NCBI GenBank assembly: GCA_965242605.1
Contig: CBDESS010000002.1
Span: 1-64,000 of the forward strand
Reading direction: 5' to 3'
Origin: JAAXHF01 sp965242605
Lineage (GTDB): Bacteria; Desulfobacterota; Binatia; Bin18
Length of the DNA stretch: 64,000 bases
Part shown: one piece after another, positions 18,112 to 26,821 of the stretch
How positions within the stretch are numbered: position 1 is the first letter of the stretch
How the letters are laid out: every line of letters begins with the position of its first letter
Translations under genes and position numbers: made by a program
Notes under the pieces: generated by a model
Seen by the model: only the letters and a program-made list of their open reading frames with translations
Databases searched by the model: none
What the model was told of the DNA's origin: nothing

Positions 18112-19284
18112 ATGCGCGATCTTTTGCAGTCCCGGCGTGACTGCGTTCAGGCCAGCGGGGTCTTTCTGACCAGGCAGGGCCACCTCGTGGCTCAATCCAC
18201 ACATGGCCGCGATGCCCTCCAGAGGGTCGTAGCCGGTCTGCCGTCTGGTTTGGCCTCCCCCGTCGTCCGCGCCCGGGCGGCCTTGCGCTTCGGCCTTGCC
18301 GGTGGCGGTACCGACCTGGCACCCTACTGTGACCTGTACGGCGGCTCTGTGTTGAACGCAACCATAGACCGCTACGCCTACGCCGTCGTCACAACCCTGG
18401 CCCGGCCCGAGGTCCGGTTTGTAGCACCTGACCGACAGGCCGAGTTGGTAAAGCCTGTCAATGACCCCTTAGAGTTCAATGGGACGCTTGACCTCCATAA
18501 AGCGGTCTATCGTGAGATGATGGACCGCTATAACGGAGGACGGCGGCTTCCGCTGGAAATCACCACCTTTTGCGACGCGCCTGTCGGCTCGGGCCTCGGT
18601 GCGTCATCCGCGGTCGTGGTGGTGATGATCCGGGCGTTTGCCGAACTGCTCAATCTGCCGCTGGACGATTATCTGATTGCGAACTTGGCGTTCAAAATCG
18701 AACGGGTGGATTGTGGCTTGCGGGGCGGCAAACAGGATCATTTCTCCGCCGCGTTTGGCGGCTTCAACTTCATGGAGTTCTCCGCTGATGAGCGTACCGT
18801 GGTAAACCCCCTGCGCCTCAAGAACTGGATCATCTGTGAACTCGAGGCATCCTTAGTGTTATGTGACACCGGCGTCTCACGCGAATCGGCGACGATCATC
18901 GCCGACCAGAGCGAGAACGTGAGGGCCGGCCGGACCGAGGTCGTGGAAGCCCTGCACGCGGTCAAGCGTGAAGCCCTGGCAATGAAAGATCACCTCCTCA
19001 AGGGCGATTTCGCTGGAATCGTTGATGCCTTGCGCCGGGGGTGGGAGGGCAAGAAGCATTCTGCAAAGACGGTCTCAACTCCCCATATTGAGGAGCTATT
19101 TGACGCAGCCCTCAGCGCCGGTGCCCTGGCCGGCAAGGTGTCTGGCGCGGGGGGTGGCGGTTTTGTGCTGTTCTTTGTTCCGCCGGCCCAGCGCATGCAT
19201 GTGATACGCGCCTTGCAACGCCTTGAGGGTCGGGTCAGCAATTGTCACTTCACCCAGAACGGTGCCCAAGCGTGGAGGGTGTAA
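18112..19284 (+). CDS. hddA: GHMP kinase, D-glycero-D-manno-heptose 7-phosphate kinase-like
   Basis: A 390-residue GHMP-superfamily kinase. Motifs LGLA-like FGLAGGGTDLAPYCDLYGG, the ATP loop PVGSGLGASSAVVVV, GGKQDHFSAAFGGFNFMEF and the C-terminal KVSGAGGGGFVLFF match HddA-type heptose kinases of GDP-heptose synthesis. The open frame reaches back to 17983 inside the preceding gene; ATG 18112, 7 bases after that gene's stop, is preferred. Even so about 48 residues precede the kinase domain and are unrecognised. A heptose-1-phosphate guanylyltransferase-like gene lies two genes downstream, supporting a nucleotide-heptose precursor for the exported glycan. Sugar specificity is inferred from family similarity. 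Confidence 0.8.
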   Translation: MRDLLQSRRDCVQASGVFLTRQGHLVAQSTHGRDALQRVVAGLPSGLASPVVRARAALRFGLAGGGTDLAPYCDLYGGSVLNATIDRYAYAVVTTLARPEVRFVAPDRQAELVKPVNDPLEFNGTLDLHKAVYREMMDRYNGGRRLPLEITTFCDAPVGSGLGASSAVVVVMIRAFAELLNLPLDDYLIANLAFKIERVDCGLRGGKQDHFSAAFGGFNFMEFSADERTVVNPLRLKNWIICELEASLVLCDTGVSRESATIIADQSENVRAGRTEVVEALHAVKREALAMKDHLLKGDFAGIVDALRRGWEGKKHSAKTVSTPHIEELFDAALSAGALAGKVSGAGGGGFVLFFVPPAQRMHVIRALQRLEGRVSNCHFTQNGAQAWRV

Positions 19285-19312
19285 GCTCTACCGGGAGCCC
19301 TGGATAGTGGTG

Positions 19313-20905
19313 ATGAAGGTCTGTCTCTCCCTGCTTTCTGTTTTTGCCGTGTCCGTCGCATTTGGGCTGCTGGCGGTGTCGTTCGGCAAAGACATGAACT
19401 GGGATCTGCTGAACTATCACTACTACAATGCGTATGCTCTGCTGACATGGCGCTACGACTTGGATATTGCGCCGGCCCAGATCCAATCGTATTTCAACCC
19501 GCTGCTTGATGTGCCCTGGTACCTGATGATGCAACATCTGCCGCCCCGGGCTGTGGGATTTGTTACCGGAGCCATCCAGGGCTTGAACTTCTGCGTGGTT
19601 TTCTGGATTGCCTGGCGCATTGTCCGGCGCGCGCCTTGGACGGCCCGGGCGCTGGTCGCCTTGGCCAGTGCAACGCTGGGATGCATGGGCGCGATTTTCC
19701 TGCGGCAACTAGGAGGGACACACCACGATACCACGCTGAGCGTCCTGGTTCTCGCCGCGGTTGCCCTCCTGCTGGAAACCGTTCGAGGTTCACAAAGATA
19801 TCTCGTCCCTGCCTTGGCCGGCGTGCTCATGGGGGTGGCAGTCGCCCTCAAGTTGACCAATGCCGTGTGGGCGCTCGGCTCGGCGTTGGCCTTGCTCTTT
19901 GTGCTGGACGCGAAGCGCGCCGGTGCCAGGGTGCTGCTGGTTTATGGCCTCAGCGGCTTCTGTGTCGTTCTTTTGGGGCATGGGCCCTGGATGTGGTTTC
20001 TGTGGGAGCGTTTTGACAGTCCTGTGTTGCCGTTTTTCAACAACATTTTCCAGTCCCCTTGGGCGAGTTTCTCGTTGCATCTGGACACACGATTTTTTCC
20101 CGACGCATTCTGGGAGTATCCGATTTGGCCCCTGATTTTTGTCGCTGATCCCCTCCGCGTCTCCGAGGTACCTTTCGAGGACTACCGCTTCGCGTTGCTC
20201 TGGCTGGCGGGCATTTCCTATCTTGTCGTGGCTGCCTGTCGGAGGTTCCGGTCCCGCTCACCCGTTGACGCTAGCGACGATCAGCTTGCAGACCGAGCTG
20301 CTGAAAACTTCCTGCTCGCTTTTACCCTCATTGGGTTCTGTCTGTGGCTCTCCGCCTTTTCCATCTACCGTTATCTCGCCCCTCTGGAACTCCTTGCCCC
20401 CTTGGTATTCGGGCTCGTGCTTGCACGGATGAGCTTCTCGCCGGAGGCTTTGACAGGATTATTGGCCGTCCTCGGAGTTTTTTCAATGCTCACTATCGAT
20501 ATGTTCGGTGTGTTCAGTACATCCACCAGCAGATTTGCTTGGGATGACAAATATGTGTGGGTGAATACGGGGAAGCTGGAAAAACCTGCCGAGACGATCG
20601 TGCTGATGACGGGGCTTGCGCCAATATCTTATGTCATTCCAGAGTTTCCGCCCCAGGTCCGATTTCTGCGCCAGGGATGGTGGTCACGCAAATCGGGTTG
20701 GAAACATATTCGGGAGATACTCGAAGCGCATACCGGCCCAATCCTCTTGCTGTTCTCCAGCTTTGAGGAGAAGGTCGCGTTGGCGGAAGCGCGTGAGCGG
20801 TTCGGATTGACCGTGTCCCCCGACGCTTGCCGGTTCCTGGAGACCAGCGCCAGGAGCGAGTTTCTCCTCTGCCCCGCAGTCAAAGTAGGCGGTCCCGATG
20901 GCTGA
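19313..20905 (+). CDS. Polytopic membrane protein, GT-C/GT87-like glycosyltransferase candidate
   Basis: A 530-residue protein with about ten hydrophobic segments. The N-terminal FGKDMNWDLLNYHYYNAYAL, with acidic and aromatic residues in the first extracytoplasmic loop, is typical of polytopic GT-C-like proteins that use polyprenyl-phosphate sugars. The start at 19313 is chosen because the hydrophobic N-terminal helix begins there; the open frame extends 30 codons further upstream into the kinase gene. It lies between the heptose kinase and guanylyltransferase genes. A family assignment below the GT-C-like level cannot be made by eye. Confidence 0.65.
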   Translation: MKVCLSLLSVFAVSVAFGLLAVSFGKDMNWDLLNYHYYNAYALLTWRYDLDIAPAQIQSYFNPLLDVPWYLMMQHLPPRAVGFVTGAIQGLNFCVVFWIAWRIVRRAPWTARALVALASATLGCMGAIFLRQLGGTHHDTTLSVLVLAAVALLLETVRGSQRYLVPALAGVLMGVAVALKLTNAVWALGSALALLFVLDAKRAGARVLLVYGLSGFCVVLLGHGPWMWFLWERFDSPVLPFFNNIFQSPWASFSLHLDTRFFPDAFWEYPIWPLIFVADPLRVSEVPFEDYRFALLWLAGISYLVVAACRRFRSRSPVDASDDQLADRAAENFLLAFTLIGFCLWLSAFSIYRYLAPLELLAPLVFGLVLARMSFSPEALTGLLAVLGVFSMLTIDMFGVFSTSTSRFAWDDKYVWVNTGKLEKPAETIVLMTGLAPISYVIPEFPPQVRFLRQGWWSRKSGWKHIREILEAHTGPILLLFSSFEEKVALAEARERFGLTVSPDACRFLETSARSEFLLCPAVKVGGPDG

Positions 20906-20923
20906 ACCCGTTGGAGTGGTCGC

Positions 20924-21619
20924 ATGACCGAAGCCGTTATCCTCGCCGGCGGGCCGGGCACGCGCCTGCGGTCGGCCGTGCCGAATCTCCCCAAGGCAAT
21001 GGCCCCGGTCGCCGGTCGGCCATTCCTGGAAGTCGTGCTTTGCTCGCTGCGTCGCAAAGGCTTCCGGCGGGTGATTGTAGCGCTGGGCTATCTGGCCAAC
21101 ACGGTGGTGGCCCATTTCGGGCCGCGGTTTGCCGGCATGGAACTGCGGTATGAGATTGAGGACACCCCCCTCGGCACCGGCGGGGCGCTGCGGCTGGCCT
21201 TGGCCCAATGCCGAAACGATCATGCGTTTGTCTTCAATGGCGATACCTTTCTTGACCTTGAGGTGGCGGCGGTTGAAGCGCTGTGGAACGCCCGACACGC
21301 GCCGGTCATTGTGGCGTGCCAGGTGTCCGACACCACCCGCTATGGGCGTCTCGCGGTCTGCCACGGTCAGATTGTCGGGTTCAGCGCAACAGGACGAAGC
21401 GGTCCAGGCTTGATCAGCGCCGGCTGTTATGTCGTCCCGACCGATCTGCTTGACGAGTTTGCGCCTGGCCAGCCCTTTTCCCTGGAAGCCGACTTCCTGG
21501 TCAGGGCGGTGTGCGAGCGGCGATTTGCTGCCTTTGTGTCTCGGGGGCGTTTCATTGATATTGGAACGCCCGAGGAGTATGTCCGGGCCCAGACCGACTT
21601 TGCTGGCACTCACCTGTAG
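20924..21619 (+). CDS. hddC: Sugar-phosphate nucleotidyltransferase, D-glycero-D-manno-heptose 1-phosphate guanylyltransferase-like
   Basis: A 231-residue nucleotidyltransferase. The signature ILAGGPGTRLRSAVPNLPKA with downstream MAPVAGRPFLE is characteristic of the HddC/GmhD-like group, and FNGDTFLDL carries the metal Asp. It would convert heptose 1-phosphate to an NDP-heptose (GDP in the HddC route). The kinase gene at 18112 belongs to the same pathway; sedoheptulose-phosphate isomerase and phosphatase genes are not in the window. A GGAG-type ribosome-binding site precedes the ATG. Nucleotide and sugar specificity are inferred. Confidence 0.82.
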   Translation: MTEAVILAGGPGTRLRSAVPNLPKAMAPVAGRPFLEVVLCSLRRKGFRRVIVALGYLANTVVAHFGPRFAGMELRYEIEDTPLGTGGALRLALAQCRNDHAFVFNGDTFLDLEVAAVEALWNARHAPVIVACQVSDTTRYGRLAVCHGQIVGFSATGRSGPGLISAGCYVVPTDLLDEFAPGQPFSLEADFLVRAVCERRFAAFVSRGRFIDIGTPEEYVRAQTDFAGTHL

Positions 21620-21728
21620 GGAATTGTCCAGCGGGGGATATTTTGTTGTCAGGGTCTGTCAGCCTGGACAGTCCAATCTTCCGGAAGAAGAACACAGCTT
21701 TTGGCGTCGGCGTACTGGGATTTTGAAC
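21604..21728 (+). repeat. Intergenic leader, copy A of a duplicated segment
   Basis: This leader between hddC and the next gene is clearly related to 27840-27964, in front of the oxygenase gene. Shared blocks include CTCACCTGT-GGGAA, GCGGGGGATAT and CCAATCT followed by GAAGAAGA. Similarity extends into the 3' end of hddC, which suggests segment duplication rather than an independently conserved promoter. Confidence 0.6.
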
Positions 21729-24689
21729 ATGGCAACGGACGAGATCATTGCATCAGGGGTGCTGCCGGGTCAGATGGCAGAGCAAGAAATGCGGCTGGTG
21801 GCAGAAGTAGCGGCGCTCGAAGAGCGCTTAGTGGCGAGCGAAGTGGAGCGGGCGGAAGTCATAGCGGCGTACACGGAACAGTTAGCGGAGCAGGAAGCGC
21901 GGCGGGCTGCGGAGGTGGAAGCGTTAGAGGGGCGGGTGGCGGAGCGGGAAGCGCGGCGGGCTGCGGAGGTGGAAGCGTTAGAGGGGCGGGTGGCGGAGCA
22001 GGAAGCGCGGCGGGCTGCGGAGGTGGAAGCGTTAGAGGGGCGGGTGGCGGAGCAGGAAGCGCGGCGGGCTGCGGAGGTGGAAGCGTTAGAGGGGCGGGTG
22101 GCGGAGCAGGAAGCGCGGCGGGCTGCGGAGGTGGAAGCGTTAGAGGGGCGGGTGGCGGAGCAGGAAGCGCGGCGGGCTGCGGAGGTGGAAGCGTTAGAGG
22201 GGCGGGTGGCGGAGCAGGAAGCGCGGCGGGCTGCGGAGGTGGAAGCGTTAGAGGGGCGGGTGGCGGAGCAGGAAGCGCGGCGGGCTGCGGAGGTGGAAGC
22301 GTTAGAGGGGCGGGTGGCGGAGCAGGAAGCGCGGCGGGCTGCGGAGGTGGAAGCGTTAGAGGGGCGGGTGGCGGAGCGGGAAGCGCGGCGGGCTGCGGAG
22401 GTGGAAGCGTTAGAGGGGCGGGTGGCGGAGCAGGAAGCGCGGCGGGCTGCGGAGGTGGAAGCGTTAGAGGGGCGGGTGGCGGAGCGGGAAGCGCGGCGGG
22501 CTGCGGAGGTGGAAGCGTTAGAGGGGCGGGTGGCGGAGCAGGAAGCGCGGCGGGCTGCGGAGGTGGAAGCGTTAGAGGGGCGGGTGGCGGAGCGGGAAGC
22601 GCGGCGGGCTGCGGAGGTGGAAGCGTTAGAGGGGCGGGTGGCGGAGCAGGAAGCGCGGCGGGCTGCGGAGGTGGAAGCGTTAGAGGGGCGGGTGGCGGAG
22701 CGGGAAGCGCGGCGGGCTGCGGAGGTGGAAGCGTTAGAGGGGCGGGTGGCGGAGCAGGAAGCGCGGCGGGCTGCGGAGGTGGAAGCGTTAGAGGGGCGGG
22801 TGGCGGAGCAGGAAGCGCGGCGGGCTGCGGAGGTGGAAGCGTTAGAGGGGCGGGTGGCGGAGCAGGAAGCGCGGCGGGCTGCGGAGGTGGAAGCGTTAGA
22901 GGGGCGGGTGGCGGAGCAGGAAGCGCGGCGGGCTGCGGAATGTGAGGCGCTCGTCAACCTGTTCCACAATTCACTGAGCTGGCGCATAACCGCTCCACTC
23001 CGATCCGTAGGGCGAGTTTGGCGAACGATAGGCTGGCGGGGCCGCGGGCTTTTGAGCCAGATCGTCCGAATAATCTATCATCGAGCCCCGCTCCCGTTTG
23101 CTGCCAAGGTCTGGCTCAAGGAAAGCCTCTTCACCGTAGCCCCGCGGCTATTCTGGCATACTGCTGCCTACCGGGATTGGACGCGGAGTCGGGCGGCAGC
23201 GGTGATAGCATCACGCGAGGAGTCAGCAACGAGTGAAGCGCGGCAGGCCGACGAAGGGGCGGAGCAGGAAGCGCAGGTGGCGGCGAGCGAGCAGGCGACA
23301 ACAGCGGAACGTGAAGAGAGTATTGATCCGGGGCAGTCATCTCTTCGTAACTATTACGCCGTCTCGCGGACCAACTTGGCGGATCGTCTCACTGACACCC
23401 TGCAGAACACCGAAGACGAGTTTCCTATTCTCTTCGATCCGACATTTTATCTTGATACTTGCGAAGACATCAGGAAGGCCGATGTTGACCCCCTTGAGCA
23501 TTACCTGCGATGGGGGGCGGTCGAAGGCCGGATGCCCCTCGGCGATATCCGTGCCGACGAATTGTATCCGCTGGTTGAGCGGCTGCACCGTTTTGATATG
23601 ACCAGCGCTGAAGCAGCCGCCTTCGACGCAGATTTTTATCGAATGATGTACCCGGACCTTGCCAATATCGACGACACAGCGCTAGCCGAACACTACGATC
23701 GGCATGGCCGTGGCGAGCAGAGGATGGGTTCTCCGTATGCCTTAATAAAGACGTGGGGTGGCGAGCCGAGAGAAATTCCCTTGGATTTTGATCCGGATGA
23801 GTATTTCAATCTCTACCTGTGGGAGCTCTTCACGCTCAGGGAGTCACCGATGGCTCTCCTGCACCATTACATGGAGCATGGCCGATGGCAGGGCAAACCC
23901 TATTCGCGTCGCGCTTTTCGTGTATCCAATATCCCTTCGCGCAATTCACCCGGAATCATCCTCACTCCGGTGTTGACCGACACTCCGTCCCTGTGTGTTC
24001 TGGTGCATGTCTATTATCCGGAACTCTGGGACGATCTGGCCGATTATATCGGGAATCTTCCAGAGGGCCGGTTCGCCCTGTATGTTAATCTGGTTGACAC
24101 GACGTTCAGCGAGGATCTCGTCTCTCGTATTCGGGATCGCTTTCCCTTCTCCAGAATCCATATCAGCGAGAATCGAGGGCGCGATATTGGCGGTTTCGTC
24201 CGGTTGCTGGAGAATATCAGGATTGAGGACTATCAGGTGTATGGACTTCTTCATACAAAAAAGAGCCCCCATGTGGACGCCGAAGCAGGAAAATTCTGGC
24301 GCCATCATTTGCTCGGACCTCTGATGGGAACACGGGAACGCGCGGCGGAGAATATCGCTCTCATGCTGACAGACAGAACCATCGGCGAAATCTCCGCCTC
24401 AAGCTGTCGCCGCCAGGAATTAGGCAAGAACCACGAGAAGTTCCACATACTCCTGGATCGATTTGGCATTGGAGCCGGCTGCAGGGATGTCGAGTACGCA
24501 ACCGGTGTTATGGGGTTTCTGCGCGCCGACGTGCTTCAACGCGTGTTTGAGGGCATTCGGAATCTCCCGTTTGAGGACGGCAGCGGCAAGTCCTTGGAAT
24601 TCCATATGGATGGCCAATGGGAGCACGCCGTCGAACGTGTCATCGGTAACATAGTACGCGACATGGGCTATCGGTTTGAGTGGAGGTAG
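21729..24689 (+). CDS. Coiled-coil repeat protein with C-terminal rhamnan-synthesis-F (RgpF-like) domain
   Basis: A 986-residue protein. Residues about 52-407 are 20 nearly exact copies of an 18-residue helical unit (RVAEQEARRAAEVEALEG). Next comes NSLSWRITAPLRSVGRVW, a motif often found beside coiled coils in surface-glycan enzymes. Residues about 535-735 are the FDPTFYL / HYLRWGAVEGRMPLGDI module shared with the protein at 14229. Residues about 754-980 match rhamnan synthesis protein F (VLVHVYYPELWDDLADYI, ENRGRDIGGFVRLL, YGLLHTKKSPH). The long helix probably separates the catalytic end from a membrane or partner. ATG 21729 is preferred; the open frame upstream overlaps hddC in another frame. 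Confidence 0.85.
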   Translation: MATDEIIASGVLPGQMAEQEMRLVAEVAALEERLVASEVERAEVIAAYTEQLAEQEARRAAEVEALEGRVAEREARRAAEVEALEGRVAEQEARRAAEVEALEGRVAEQEARRAAEVEALEGRVAEQEARRAAEVEALEGRVAEQEARRAAEVEALEGRVAEQEARRAAEVEALEGRVAEQEARRAAEVEALEGRVAEQEARRAAEVEALEGRVAEREARRAAEVEALEGRVAEQEARRAAEVEALEGRVAEREARRAAEVEALEGRVAEQEARRAAEVEALEGRVAEREARRAAEVEALEGRVAEQEARRAAEVEALEGRVAEREARRAAEVEALEGRVAEQEARRAAEVEALEGRVAEQEARRAAEVEALEGRVAEQEARRAAEVEALEGRVAEQEARRAAECEALVNLFHNSLSWRITAPLRSVGRVWRTIGWRGRGLLSQIVRIIYHRAPLPFAAKVWLKESLFTVAPRLFWHTAAYRDWTRSRAAAVIASREESATSEARQADEGAEQEAQVAASEQATTAEREESIDPGQSSLRNYYAVSRTNLADRLTDTLQNTEDEFPILFDPTFYLDTCEDIRKADVDPLEHYLRWGAVEGRMPLGDIRADELYPLVERLHRFDMTSAEAAAFDADFYRMMYPDLANIDDTALAEHYDRHGRGEQRMGSPYALIKTWGGEPREIPLDFDPDEYFNLYLWELFTLRESPMALLHHYMEHGRWQGKPYSRRAFRVSNIPSRNSPGIILTPVLTDTPSLCVLVHVYYPELWDDLADYIGNLPEGRFALYVNLVDTTFSEDLVSRIRDRFPFSRIHISENRGRDIGGFVRLLENIRIEDYQVYGLLHTKKSPHVDAEAGKFWRHHLLGPLMGTRERAAENIALMLTDRTIGEISASSCRRQELGKNHEKFHILLDRFGIGAGCRDVEYATGVMGFLRADVLQRVFEGIRNLPFEDGSGKSLEFHMDGQWEHAVERVIGNIVRDMGYRFEWR
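21885..22950 (+). repeat. About 20 tandem 54-bp repeats, nearly identical
   Basis: The array has about 20 units of 54 bases with almost no change apart from a CAG/CGG (Gln/Arg) switch at one codon; R and Q units alternate in the middle. The first and last units are slightly divergent. There are no spacers, so this is not a CRISPR array. It encodes the helical repeat of the surrounding gene. Confidence 0.97.
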
Positions 24690-24692
24690 GCT

Positions 24693-26576
24693 GTGCGGAT
24701 TTGCGTAATATGCCATGAAGCGACATTGACGGGAGCACCGAGGGTCGGCTTCGAGATTGCCTTGTTTCTTGCGAAAAGTCACGAAGTCCATCTAGTCCTG
24801 AAGACCGGCGGCCCATTGCTCGAGCAGCCGCGGTACGCAACGCTGAAGGCGACTTGCCGGGTCACGAACACATATGTCAGAGCCGCTGAGCTGTCTTACC
24901 CTGACCGCGTGGAAAAAGCGGTCCGCGTTCTGCAGGAAATCCGGCCGGATTTGGTCTATGTCAACTCCGTCTGCGCCGGAGATTGGTGCGAAGCCGGCGC
25001 ACGGGTCGGCAGCGTCGTCGTTCTCCACACCTATGAAATGAGCAAGGCGTTGCCATTCCTGCTCGGAGAACTCGCGGATCCCCGCATCCTGACCTGGGTC
25101 GATATGTTGGTGGGCCATGGCCGCCGTGCGCCGGACGATATTCAGCAATTGACCGGGGTGCAGGTCGAGACCCACATGATTCTGGATATCTTTGGCAACC
25201 CCGAAGCCATACTGGCACAAGGTGGAGTGGACGTTGAGCCACCGCTCAATGCCAAGGGCGAGCCCCTCGGCCACGACCGCCGCAGAGTCGCCATGTGTGG
25301 CACCGCGGAACTGCGCAAAGGAGCCGACATATTTTTCGATCTGGCCAGTCGTCTCCCCCTGTACGATTTCATCTGGATCGGTCCCTGGGGACCTCCTGAT
25401 GCCATGCATAACGACGCCACCTTCGAGCGTTTTCGTGCGCAACTGCTCGACAATTTCTATGTGACGGGACTGACGGAATACCCAGGTGCGTATCTGCGAC
25501 AGATCGACGCTCTCCTCTTGACATCAAGAGAAGATACGAACCCGCTAGTCGTTGCTGAAGCCTTGCTGTTCGGCAGGAAGGTTATCGCGTTCTCGGAAAC
25601 AGGAGACAGCAAGGTTCTGCTGGAGCGTTTCGGGTATGTGCTGTCCGGCGTACCGGACAGCACCCGCGCGGCGGCGATTCTCCCGAAGATTATCGAAGGA
25701 GAGAACGGACCCTGGCTGTTGCGTCTGGCGGACGAGGTGAAATCCGAGATTGATCCTGCGCCGAAGCTGCACCGCTTGCAGGAGCGCCTGGAAAATCTCG
25801 TCCAGGAGCAACGGAAAGAGATCGCTCGCAAGGTCGCAGCGGAAGCAAACGTTTCTCCAGCCATACATCCTGATGACTATCTATTTTCGTACACCATGGA
25901 GTGTATCCCGTTTGCGAATAAAGAACAGGCCATCACCTATTATTTCACCAGAGGCCGAGAGGCGGCCCACGATTTTGCCGACTTGCTGAAGGAACTGATG
26001 CCGCTTTCTCCCTCGCTAGACCTGCTTGAATTTGCCTCCGGCTACGGCTCTGTGGGCCGGCATTGGAAGAACATCATCCCCGAGGCGCGTGTGACCTGCT
26101 GCGATATTCATGCCGAAGCGGTCCGGTTCATGGGGGACGAGCTTGGCTTGTCAGCGGCGTTGTCCAGTCACATCCCCGAAGAATTGAATCTGCCTGAAGC
26201 AGCCTACGATGCGATATTCGTTCTCTCCTTTTTTTCACATATGCCGCGCGTGACATGGGGGCGCTGGTTGAAGGTGTTGTTCCAACGCCTGCGTCCCGGC
26301 GGCTGTCTTGTTTTTACTACGCATGGGCCTTCCACCGCTCCAGATATTTTTCAGTGTGAAGTATCGGACCTCCCGAATCAGGAAGAAGGCTTCTGGTTTA
26401 AAGCGGTATCAGAGCAGAAGGATCTGAGCCTTGACGAATACGGGACATCTCTGGTGACGTCGGATTTCGTTTTCAAAGAAGCAGAGAAAATGTTGGGGAC
26501 GCAGCATATCGTATACAGGCCCAGGCCCAAGAGATACTTTGGTGAGCATCAAGACCTCTATATCGTGAGAAAATGA
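24693..26576 (+). CDS. GT4 glycosyltransferase fused to a SAM methyltransferase
   Basis: A 627-residue protein. Residues 1-385 look like a GT-B family-4 glycosyltransferase (VICHEATLTGAPRVGFEIA at the N-terminus, LTSREDTNPLVVAEALLFG with the donor-binding Glu). A short helix (RLQERLENLVQEQRKEIARK) links to a class I methyltransferase (about 440-560: LLEFASGYGSVGRHW for SAM binding, then LRPGGCLVFTTHGP). It may transfer and O-methylate a sugar, possibly capping the chain (inference). GTG is the start, preceded by a good GGAGGT site and only 3 bases after the previous stop, so it is cotranscribed. Confidence 0.82.
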   Translation: MRICVICHEATLTGAPRVGFEIALFLAKSHEVHLVLKTGGPLLEQPRYATLKATCRVTNTYVRAAELSYPDRVEKAVRVLQEIRPDLVYVNSVCAGDWCEAGARVGSVVVLHTYEMSKALPFLLGELADPRILTWVDMLVGHGRRAPDDIQQLTGVQVETHMILDIFGNPEAILAQGGVDVEPPLNAKGEPLGHDRRRVAMCGTAELRKGADIFFDLASRLPLYDFIWIGPWGPPDAMHNDATFERFRAQLLDNFYVTGLTEYPGAYLRQIDALLLTSREDTNPLVVAEALLFGRKVIAFSETGDSKVLLERFGYVLSGVPDSTRAAAILPKIIEGENGPWLLRLADEVKSEIDPAPKLHRLQERLENLVQEQRKEIARKVAAEANVSPAIHPDDYLFSYTMECIPFANKEQAITYYFTRGREAAHDFADLLKELMPLSPSLDLLEFASGYGSVGRHWKNIIPEARVTCCDIHAEAVRFMGDELGLSAALSSHIPEELNLPEAAYDAIFVLSFFSHMPRVTWGRWLKVLFQRLRPGGCLVFTTHGPSTAPDIFQCEVSDLPNQEEGFWFKAVSEQKDLSLDEYGTSLVTSDFVFKEAEKMLGTQHIVYRPRPKRYFGEHQDLYIVRK

Positions 26577-26582
26577 GACGAA

Positions 26583-26801
26583 TTGTCGGAAAATAGCCGG
26601 GAGTTGGTGAAGACCCGTGGCTCATTCGCTCGATCAGCCGCGTTACGCAAAACTGAAGGCACCTTCCGGGTCACGAACACTGCTGTAAGGGCCGCTGAGT
26701 TACCTGAGATGGAAAATCTCGTCCAGGAGAAACGGAAAGAGATCGCACGAGAGATAGCAACAGAACCCCACGGTTCTTCAGCCACACGGAGCGGCGGATG
26801 A
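26583..26801 (+). pseudogene. Decayed fragment of a second copy of the GT4-methyltransferase gene
   Basis: This stretch resembles two separated parts of the gene just upstream. FRVTNTAVRAAEL corresponds to CRVTNTYVRAAEL near its residue 50, and MENLVQEKRKEIAREIA corresponds to LENLVQEQRKEIARKVA near residue 370, now joined directly. The DNA also matches, so it is a copy that has lost about 300 codons. The resulting 72-codon ORF is unlikely to be functional. Confidence 0.75.
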
Positions 26802-26821
26802 TGGGTGCGCGACGGTACCCC

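Noticed and set aside
21701..22945. Glycine-rich plus-strand ORF (GGSVRGAGGGAGSAAGC repeats) and an Ala/Ser/Arg-rich minus-strand ORF over the 54-bp array
   Set aside because: Both are out-of-frame readings of the 54-bp repeat; the frame joined to the rhamnan-F domain is the real one.
21885..22950. CRISPR array
   Set aside because: Units are contiguous without unique spacers, and they encode protein. No cas genes are in the window.
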